From the NCBI GenBank assembly GCA_964613585.1, contig CAZTHL010000145.1, positions 1 to 6,013 on the forward strand: a stretch of DNA of 6,013 bases. Reading direction: 5' to 3'. Of the stretch, positions 1 to 4,967 are shown in pieces. The DNA comes from CAZTHL01 sp964613585 (lineage in GTDB: Bacteria > Pseudomonadota > Alphaproteobacteria > DSM-16000 > Inquilinaceae). A program made the position numbers and the translations under genes. Below the pieces are notes generated by a model. The model saw nothing but the letters and a program-made list of their open reading frames with translations, ran no database searches and was not told where the DNA came from. How positions within the stretch are numbered: the first letter of the stretch is position 1; the number at the start of each line of letters is the position of its first letter.

Positions 1-776
1 TCCTGATCCGGCGCCGCCCAGGCTTGGGATCCGTTCGCCCGGGCATAGCCGAGCACGTCGCTTGCCACAGCGGTCTTCGCCGTGTGCGCCTGAATCTTCT
101 GAAGCCTCTGGAAGAATGGGCCGAGGAGAGCGCCCTCGCTCGGATCGAGGGCTGCCAGCACCAAGGGCGTGCGGCGACCACCGAATTCGGATCTGCTCGC
201 CTGTGCAGCAAATGCTGCAAGGCCATCCTCGCTACTCAAGCCCAGCAGATCAGGCCGGGAGGCCCCGTCCGGCAGATCCCATGGGTACCCGATAAAGCGG
301 CCGTGAAGCGCATGGAGAGGGTTCGCCGGATCAAGGCGGCATGGGTTTCCGGTGTGGGCGACACAGAAATTGGCATCTTCTCCCGGAGGACATCGAGAGG
401 TGACGAACGCAATATCGGCGAAGATTGCCGCGGGCTCTCCCCGGCGGATTTCGTCAAGGAGCTGTACGAGATTGAGCGTCGCGATGGGCCAGACCGGCCG
501 TTCCTTTGGGAGCGAGCTGTCGTCGATCAGAACAATAATGGAACTTGAGAGATTCCGGCGATCGTAGAGCGAGGCACCGAGCTCATTGAAGGTATCGTAG
601 CTGCTGTAACGACCCGTGGTGCTCGCTTCGAACGGATCGATTGCCCACACCGCAAGGAAGATAATGCAGGGGGCTATGACTTTAATCAGGTATCGCTTCT
701 TGGTCGCGAACCAGAAACGGGCAAACCATACACTCATGTGCATAATCGTTCTTGACCCTGGGTGCCTTGCGAACAT
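1..776 (-). CDS. CHASE2-domain membrane sensor protein, C-terminus beyond the window edge
   Basis: Reading the minus strand from the ATG at 776-774 gives 258 codons with no stop before the window edge, so the gene is partial at its 3' end. The N-terminus has a basic patch (KKR, residues 26-28) followed by a hydrophobic segment at about 29-47 (YLIKVIAPCIIFLAVWAI), which I read as a signal anchor. Next comes a CHASE2-like pattern: YDTFNELGASLYDRR (60-74), SIIVLIDDSSL (79-89), a WP pair (96-97), and AAIFADIAF (116-124). CHASE2 is an extracytoplasmic ligand-sensing domain, normally followed by further membrane segments and a kinase, cyclase or diguanylate cyclase output. Here the output domain lies outside the window, so the signalling type is unknown. 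The start is uncertain: in-frame ATGs also occur at 743 and 735, and none has a strong Shine-Dalgarno. The codon pattern and protein logic are far better than any plus-strand reading. No ligand can be inferred. Confidence 0.8.
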   Translation of the reverse strand, partial: MFARHPGSRTIMHMSVWFARFWFATKKRYLIKVIAPCIIFLAVWAIDPFEASTTGRYSSYDTFNELGASLYDRRNLSSSIIVLIDDSSLPKERPVWPIATLNLVQLLDEIRRGEPAAIFADIAFVTSRCPPGEDANFCVAHTGNPCRLDPANPLHALHGRFIGYPWDLPDGASRPDLLGLSSEDGLAAFAAQASRSEFGGRRTPLVLAALDPSEGALLGPFFQRLQKIQAHTAKTAVASDVLGYARANGSQAWAAPDQ

Positions 777-778
777 CA

Positions 779-793
779 GGGTTGTCACAACCC
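779..793. repeat. perfect 15-bp palindrome (candidate operator) before the CHASE2 gene
   Basis: The sequence GGGTTGT-C-ACAACCC has 7-base arms around one central base. It lies 3 bases upstream of the proposed ATG (776) of the leftward CHASE2 gene and directly beside a TATTTA element on the same strand. A symmetric site at this place would suit a dimeric repressor covering the transcription start. It could also form a weak hairpin at the 5' end of the transcript, but the one-base centre makes a DNA-binding site more natural. No regulator is recognised. Confidence 0.45.
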
Positions 794-794
794 T

Positions 795-800
795 TAAATA
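795..800 (-). promoter_or_regulatory. possible -10 element for the CHASE2 gene
   Basis: On the minus strand the hexamer TATTTA sits in an AT-rich patch about 18 bases upstream of the ATG at 776. No good -35 hexamer is visible at the proper distance (the best is GTGTTA, 16 bases away), so the promoter would be weak or activator-dependent. If used, transcription would start within the 779-793 palindrome and leave a very short leader. This would favour one of the later ATGs (743 or 735) as the true start. Confidence 0.25.
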
Positions 801-1034
801 GGTTCAGTGAGAAAACTAACACTTGAGTAACATTTGATGCGCCGCGGTTCGAAGCGTCCCCTGACTCGCGCGCATACTGAAGCAACCGGCCGTCCCGGAG
901 CAGGGACGCCGGCTCGCCCTTCCGACCGTTCTCAATCGAGGCGTGACTCCGAGGCCACTGGGCGTCGGGTGCCCGTGTCAGAAGGTGCGGGGGGTCTTCA
1001 GGCTTCCTTCATCGAAGGCTGTTGGGATCTCGCC

Positions 1035-1511
1035 ATGCTTTCCAGACGGCTGGTGCACAAGCTGGAGCCGAATGAGCCGTTGCCAGAGCGGGCGGACGGC
1101 AAACTTGTTGCCCTGCTAGATTACTGGCGCGGGCTATGTCGCGGTGCCGGGCCGCCAGACCGTCGACAAATTGATCCGCTCGATATCCCGGCCCTGTTGC
1201 CATCGCTCTATCTCCTCGATCGCCAGGATGGTGACTTCATCTTTCGGCTCGTTGGCGAGCGGATCTGCGAGCCTTACGGCTGCGGCCTGAAGGGGCGCCC
1301 GCTCCATAGCTTGCTGGAGGGCCGCGCGCTTGAGGAAACCAGAGAAGAGCACCGTCTCTGCGCCGACGACGCGGCTCCGGTCTTCTCGGAGAACACGCTG
1401 GATGTCGCAACGCTTCATGACATCCAGATCTATCAGCGGCTTCTGCTGCCTTTGACCAGCCAGGGAGACCGGGTGGACACGCTGCTGGGCATCATGCATC
1501 TCACGACGTAG
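1035..1511 (+). CDS. PAS_5-type small sensory/regulatory protein
   Basis: The 158-residue product matches the pattern of the PAS_5 family (formerly DUF1475-like alphaproteobacterial proteins; the exact family name needs a profile check). It opens with LLDYWRGLCRGAGPPDRRQIDP (residues 27-48; core elements YWRGL, PPDRR, IDP), then DIPALLPSLYLLD (50-62), DFIFRLVGERI (67-77) and a GCGLKGRPL turn (82-90). The rest is beta-rich and ends in LLLPLTSQGDRVDTLLGIM (136-154), as expected for the last strands of a PAS fold. There are no membrane segments, signal peptide or attached output domain, so it is probably a soluble stand-alone PAS protein. I place the start at the ATG at 1035. The frame stays open back to 834, but that stretch is arginine/glycine/proline-rich and unlike the family. 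The ribosome site is weak (GGGA about 9 bases upstream). It is divergent from the CHASE2 gene, but a shared function is not shown. Confidence 0.75.
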   Translation: MLSRRLVHKLEPNEPLPERADGKLVALLDYWRGLCRGAGPPDRRQIDPLDIPALLPSLYLLDRQDGDFIFRLVGERICEPYGCGLKGRPLHSLLEGRALEETREEHRLCADDAAPVFSENTLDVATLHDIQIYQRLLLPLTSQGDRVDTLLGIMHLTT

Positions 1512-1970
1512 AGCCGATTCGTGGCGGACTTGCAGCGCGACCCGTTCGGCCGCCTCCCGATGCTGCCTGGATGAGGGATGGCCCGGGGTACGGCGACGAA
1601 GCCGACAATCTTATGTGATGGGCCGTGGGCTACGGCTGTCGCACGTTGACGGTGCTGACCGAGAATTCATCATGCAATGCCCGTCGGGCGTGCTGGCAGG
1701 GAAAATTCAAGACACCGCTTGCTCAGAGAATTGCCTAAACGGTACCCAACTGGATTTAAATTGGGCCAAACGCGCACGAAAAGTTCGTAATGTTGCCGCT
1801 CCCAAACCTTCTTCGAGGCGATTCCGGCATCCGGGTGTCGACGGCCTCGCCGATGGCGCGCTTGTTGCGGTGCCCGAAGCCGAGCGCGGGCGACGCATCC
1901 CCGAGCCGGTCGGGAGGTTTGTTCCCGGAGGTTCGTCGCCGTAACGGCGCATCCGCCAGGGAGATGCACG
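1512..1970. other. 459-base intergenic stretch, no convincing gene
   Basis: The plus-strand frame 1615-1944 and the minus-strand frame 1969-1670 both read as low-complexity, arginine-rich protein with no recognisable motif. The stretch contains an AT-richer island at about 1700-1800 with the palindrome ATTTAAAT (1754-1761), framed by CCCAA (1745-1749) and TTGGG (1761-1765). Two weak promoter-like pairs are visible on the plus strand: TTGACG (1646) with CATCAT (1668), spacer 16, and TTGCCT (1731) with TTTAAA (1755), spacer 18. A short GC hairpin, GCCCG-T-CGGGC (1679-1689), follows the PAS gene but has no T-run, so it is not an intrinsic terminator. Confidence 0.5.
1958..1963 (+). promoter_or_regulatory. 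Shine-Dalgarno site of the DUF1194 gene
   Basis: AGGGAG lies 7 bases before the ATG at 1971, a standard spacing. It fixes the start directly ahead of the signal peptide. A small inverted repeat CGCCGT-A-ACGGCG (1937-1949) sits just upstream and could fold in the leader. Confidence 0.65.
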
Positions 1971-2714
1971 ATGCTTCAGGGGTATCTTGCCGGGTTGGCC
2001 GGGCTTGGCCTGGCGCTGATCATTGCTGGGGCCGGAAGCCCGGCTTACGCCGTGAGCCGTGTCGATGCCTGCATGGCCATCGGTCTCGATTTTTCCCCCT
2101 CCATCAGCCGGGAGGAACGGCGCCTGGAGTTCGAAGGTTTGGCCACCGCCCTCGGCCATCCACGCTTTGTCGAAGCTGTGCGAAACGGGCCGACCGGTGC
2201 CATCGGCTTGACGGTCTTCCAGTGGGCCGGCCGCACCCAGCAGGAAGTGCTGGTGCCGTGGGCGCGCGTCGGCTCGGAGAGCGAGGCCCGGGCAGTGGGT
2301 GAGGCCGTGAGTAAGGTGACCTTCTCGCGAGTTCACGGCAACGGCACGGCGCCCGGCTACGCCATCGCCTTCGGCGCGGAGCTCCTTGCCAGTTGTCCGT
2401 GGTTCGGCAGCCGCATGTTGCTCAACATGGTCGGCGATGGTGTCTCCAACGCCGGACCAAGCTCTCCGGCCCGGGATCAGGCCAACGCGCGCGGCGTCAT
2501 CATCAATGGGCTCGTCATCAGCGGCGATCCGAGCGTCACGGCCTATTATGAAAGGAGCGTCACCGGGCCCGCCGGCCTGTCCTTCGTCGTCACCGTGAAC
2601 AGCTTCGACGAGTTCACCGAAGGGATGCTTAAGAAGCTGATCGCCGAGATCGCGCAGCCAATCACGCGGCCTCGACCCAAGCAACTGGCCGTGAAGCCTC
2701 CTGCCGAACCCTGA
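1971..2714 (+). CDS. secreted DUF1194 (von Willebrand A-like) protein
   Basis: The 247-residue product starts with a hydrophobic signal peptide (about 1-27, probable cleavage after AYA), so it is likely periplasmic or exported. The signal lacks the usual N-terminal lysine or arginine. The mature part follows the DUF1194 pattern. A MIDAS-like DxSxS is seen as DFSPS (D40, S42, S44), then VFQWAGRTQQEVLVPWARV (82-100), a threonine in GNGTAPGYAIAFG (T126), and the aspartate in MVGDGVSNAG (D156). VIINGLVISGD (176-186), TAYYERSVTGP (190-200) and FDEFTEGMLKKLIAEIA (212-228) complete the family signature. These residues would bind a divalent metal and a protein partner, as in other VWA domains. Two cysteines (C34, C142) could form a disulphide. 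DUF1194 function is not established. A proline-rich tail (233-247) follows the domain. The gene appears to be monocistronic; no terminator separates it from the converging tRNA gene. Confidence 0.85.
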   Translation: MLQGYLAGLAGLGLALIIAGAGSPAYAVSRVDACMAIGLDFSPSISREERRLEFEGLATALGHPRFVEAVRNGPTGAIGLTVFQWAGRTQQEVLVPWARVGSESEARAVGEAVSKVTFSRVHGNGTAPGYAIAFGAELLASCPWFGSRMLLNMVGDGVSNAGPSSPARDQANARGVIINGLVISGDPSVTAYYERSVTGPAGLSFVVTVNSFDEFTEGMLKKLIAEIAQPITRPRPKQLAVKPPAEP

Positions 2715-2722
2715 CAAGGAAC

Positions 2723-2796
2723 TGGCTGGGGGACCTGGATTCGAACCAGGGCTGGCGGAGTCAGAGTCCGCTGTCCTACCGCTAGACGATCCCCCA
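2723..2796 (-). tRNA. tRNA-Gln (anticodon CUG)
   Basis: The minus strand folds into a complete 74-base tRNA. The acceptor stem is TGGGGGA/TCCCCCA, followed by a G discriminator and an encoded CCA (2725-2723). The D arm is GTC-TAGCGGTAG-GAC. The anticodon arm is GCGGA-CTCTGAC-TCCGC with anticodon CTG, which reads CAG (glutamine). The T arm is CCTGG-TTCGAAT-CCAGG. The weak U-A first pair of the acceptor stem (T1/A72) is typical of glutamine tRNAs. It lies tail-to-tail with the DUF1194 gene, 8 bases from that stop codon. Confidence 0.96.
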
Positions 2797-2809
2797 AACG
2801 CCAAGCCTG

Positions 2810-2837
2810 CATGTAGCACGGCCAGCGGGGTCTGCAA
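2810..2837 (-). promoter_or_regulatory. likely promoter of tRNA-Gln
   Basis: On the minus strand TTGCAG (2837-2832) and TACATG (2815-2810) are separated by 16 bases, and the -10 ends 13 bases before the tRNA 5' end. The geometry fits a stable-RNA promoter with a short leader. The -35 matches TTGACA at four of six positions; the -10 is weaker. Confidence 0.4.
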
Positions 2838-3016
2838 AGGTGCCCGGCCTCTTTCCGGGGCGGATCAAGCAGCGTGCCGGCGCGGTGGCGGGGCCTTTCC
2901 GCCGTTGGTTTTTGGCCACGCTTGGCCTTCCCACGCCGTCTAGGATAAGGTGGAGAGGATTAAGCTTATGTTTCGGAGCGGCCCAAGCGTGCTCGAGAGG
3001 ACGCGGAAGCGGGGAC

Positions 3017-4090
3017 ATGGACGCCTTTGCCTGCACCGATACGGGCCTTCCGGGGCCGCGGCCGGGCGTCGAGGCCGACGATGGTCCGATTGCGGCTCTC
3101 GACCTCGGCACGAACAACTGTCGCCTCCTCGTGGCGCGTCCGGCCGGTGACGCCTTCCAGGTGGTCGACGCGTTCAGCCGGATCGTCCGTCTGGGCGAAG
3201 GCGTGTCGGCCACCGGCCGGCTCTCCCGCGATGCCCGTGAGCGCAGCCTGGCGGCGCTCAAGGTCTGCGCGGCCAAGCTGCGGCGACGGGGCGTGCAGCG
3301 CTTCCGTGCCGTGGCCACGGAAGCCTGTCGCCGCGCCGTCAACTTCCAGGAGTTCCGCGACCAGGTCTGGGCGCGCACGCGGATCGATCTCGAGCTGATC
3401 AGCCCGGCCGAGGAGGCGCGCTTGGCGCTGGCCGGCTGCGCCCCGCTGCTGAACGACCGCCTCGGCCATGCCCTGATGTTCGATATTGGCGGCGGCTCCA
3501 CCGAGGTCCTGTGGCTCAAGGTCGGTCCGGGCGAGACGACCCCGACCATCATGCCGGTGGATGGGATCAGTCTGCCCTTCGGCGTGATCAACCTGGCCGA
3601 GCGCTATGGCGGCGACCGCATGCCGGTCGCCTGCTACGACGCCATCGTCGACGAGGTGGCCTGTGGCCTGGGCGCGTTCGAGGCGCGCAACCAAATCAAC
3701 CGCCGGGTCGCCGACGGCCAGGTGCAGATGCTCGGCTCGTCGGGCACCGTCACCACCCTCGCCGGCGTGTTCCGGCGCTTGCCGCGATACAACCGCGCGC
3801 TTGTGGACGGTACCTATCTCGACTTCGACGCCGCGCTGACCATCAGCCGCGAGCTGCTAGCCATGGACTTCGCTGCGCGAGCCGCGCAGCCGTGCATCGG
3901 CCGCGAGCGGGCCGACCTGGTGGTGTCCGGCTGCGCGGTGCTGGAGGCGATCTGCCGACTGTGGCCGGTCGGCCGCCTGCGGATCGCCGACCGCGGCGTC
4001 CGCGAAGGCATCCTGCTTGACCTGCTGCATCGGGCCGACCCGTCCCTCGTGGTGCCCGGCTGGACCGTGCGGCCGGTGCCGGCGGCCTGA
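3017..4090 (+). CDS. ppx: Ppx/GppA family phosphatase (exopolyphosphatase / pppGpp phosphohydrolase)
   Basis: This 357-residue cytoplasmic enzyme of the ASKHA (actin/Hsp70/sugar kinase) fold removes terminal phosphate from polyphosphate and/or pppGpp. Visible motifs are the phosphate-1 loop AALDLGTNNCRLLVA (26-40), VRLGEGVSATGRLS (57-70), RAVATEACRRAVN (97-109), ISPAEEARLALAG (128-140, with the likely catalytic glutamate), FDIGGGSTEV (155-164), PFGVINLAERYG (187-198), the adenosine-type motif MLGSSGTVTTLAGV (238-251) and RIADRGVREGILLDLL (322-337). It ends soon after this, so it is the short form without the C-terminal HD-like domain of E. coli Ppx. The ATG at 3017 has GGAAG 7 bases upstream. 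The frame is open back to 2840, but that part overlaps the tRNA promoter and is unlike the family. It directly precedes rlmE. Polyphosphate versus pppGpp preference cannot be decided from sequence. Confidence 0.93.
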   Translation: MDAFACTDTGLPGPRPGVEADDGPIAALDLGTNNCRLLVARPAGDAFQVVDAFSRIVRLGEGVSATGRLSRDARERSLAALKVCAAKLRRRGVQRFRAVATEACRRAVNFQEFRDQVWARTRIDLELISPAEEARLALAGCAPLLNDRLGHALMFDIGGGSTEVLWLKVGPGETTPTIMPVDGISLPFGVINLAERYGGDRMPVACYDAIVDEVACGLGAFEARNQINRRVADGQVQMLGSSGTVTTLAGVFRRLPRYNRALVDGTYLDFDAALTISRELLAMDFAARAAQPCIGRERADLVVSGCAVLEAICRLWPVGRLRIADRGVREGILLDLLHRADPSLVVPGWTVRPVPAA

Positions 4091-4098
4091 GCCGGACC

Positions 4099-4851
4099 TT
4101 GGGCCGTCGCACGGGCCCGCCGAGCCGGGGCCAGGGCGATCGTCGCGGCGGGCGGCCGCTCAAGCAGCGGGTGCGCACCGCCGCCGGGCGCCCGGCCGCC
4201 TCCACGCGGTGGCTGCAGCGGCAGCTAAACGATCCTTATGTCGCCGAGGCGCGAAGCCGTGGACTCCGCTCGCGCGCCGCCTTCAAGCTGATCCAGCTCG
4301 ACGAGCGATTTCGCCTGCTCAAGCCGGGCCAGCGGATCATCGATCTGGGCGCGGCGCCGGGCGGCTGGGCTCAGGTGGCCGCGCAGCGGGTGGGGTCGGC
4401 CGAAGGACGGGGCCGCGTGGTGGCGATCGATCTCCTGGAGATGGCGCCGGTGCCGGGCGTCGAGCGGCTCCGGGGCGACGTCCTGGCGCCGGACGCGGCC
4501 CGGCGCCTGCGGGAGGCCCTCGGCGGACCGGCCGACCTGGTCCTCAGCGACATGGCCGCGCCCACCACCGGTCACGCGGCGACCGACCATCGCCGGATCA
4601 TGGCCCTGGCCGAAGAGGCCTTCGACCTTGCCCAGGCCAGCCTCGCCCCCGGCGGCTCCTTTGTCTGCAAGCTCTTCCAGGGCGGTGCTGAGCGGCCGCT
4701 CCTCGAGAGGCTGAGGCGGGCGTTCGCGACGGTCCGCCATGCCAAGCCGGCGGCCAGCCGCAGCGAGTCGGCCGAGACCTACATTGTGGCGACCGGATTT
4801 CGCCTGGATTGCACGCCCCTCGAGCACGACATCGCGGAACCCGAGGAGTAG
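4099..4851 (+). CDS. rlmE: 23S rRNA (uridine-2'-O-)-methyltransferase RlmE (FtsJ/RrmJ)
   Basis: RlmE uses S-adenosylmethionine to methylate the 2'-O of U2552 (E. coli numbering) in the A loop of 23S rRNA, a late step in 50S assembly. The 250-residue reading has a basic, probably disordered N-terminus (1-34), then STRWLQRQLNDPYVAEA (35-51). The SAM motif IDLGAAPGGWAQVAAQR is at 81-97 and the acidic end of strand 2, VVAIDLLEM, at 107-115. The complete K-D-K-E catalytic tetrad is present: K63 (RAAFKL), D151 (LVLSDMAAP), K191 (FVCKLFQGG) and E226 (SAETYIVATGF). E. coli RlmE is about 209 residues; the excess is at the N-terminus. The start is a TTG 8 bases after the ppx stop, without a clear Shine-Dalgarno. 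A GTG at 4171 would give 226 residues and keep every motif. There is no in-frame ATG before the core. Probably co-transcribed with ppx. Confidence 0.95.
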   Translation: MGRRTGPPSRGQGDRRGGRPLKQRVRTAAGRPAASTRWLQRQLNDPYVAEARSRGLRSRAAFKLIQLDERFRLLKPGQRIIDLGAAPGGWAQVAAQRVGSAEGRGRVVAIDLLEMAPVPGVERLRGDVLAPDAARRLREALGGPADLVLSDMAAPTTGHAATDHRRIMALAEEAFDLAQASLAPGGSFVCKLFQGGAERPLLERLRRAFATVRHAKPAASRSESAETYIVATGFRLDCTPLEHDIAEPEE

Positions 4852-4913
4852 GCGCCGGCCGCGGAAAGCCGAGGCTTGACGGCCTGGTGCCGTGGCGCGG
4901 TGATCGTGTCGCC

Positions 4914-4941
4914 TTCACACCCGGCGTTCGCGGCGTATAGT
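4914..4941 (+). promoter_or_regulatory. sigma70-like promoter of guaB
   Basis: TTCACA (4914-4919) and TATAGT (4936-4941) are separated by 16 bases. Each hexamer matches the consensus at five of six positions. Transcription would start near 4948, giving a leader of about 20 bases, too short for a riboswitch. TTGACG at 4876 has no matching -10 and is not preferred. Confidence 0.6.
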
Positions 4942-4954
4942 CCGTGGCACGACC

Positions 4955-4959
4955 TGGAG
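4955..4959 (+). promoter_or_regulatory. Shine-Dalgarno site of guaB
   Basis: TGGAG lies 8 bases before the ATG at 4968 and supports that start, which gives the family's usual N-terminus (MQIREALTFDDVLLRP). Confidence 0.6.
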
Positions 4960-4967
4960 CCGGCGCG

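Noticed and set aside
24..548. A 174-codon plus-strand frame at the left edge
   Set aside because: Its composition is unlike a protein family I know, and it lies opposite the CHASE2 frame, which has a membrane anchor and domain signature.
1674..1693. GC hairpin after the PAS gene as an intrinsic terminator
   Set aside because: The stem is short with a one-base centre, it has a bulge, and no T-run follows on either strand.
1615..1944. A 109-codon plus-strand frame in the intergenic stretch
   Set aside because: There is no motif, no good ribosome site and a low-complexity arginine-rich second half. A real orphan gene cannot be fully excluded.
1670..1969. Minus-strand frames between the PAS_5 and DUF1194 genes, considered as a transposase or gene remnant
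   Set aside because: I could not match any family, and no inverted repeats or target duplication flank the stretch.
1707..2837. A 376-codon minus-strand frame
   Set aside because: It is antisense to the DUF1194 gene and its N-terminus is a translation of the tRNA-Gln gene (SSSGRTADSDSASPGSNPGP), a classic false protein.
4017..4691. A 224-codon plus-strand frame overlapping ppx and rlmE
   Set aside because: It is an arginine/glycine/alanine-rich out-of-frame reading of rlmE.
4852..4967. Riboswitch or purine-box control before guaB
   Set aside because: The spacer is short, the predicted leader is only about 20 bases, and no aptamer-like fold is visible.
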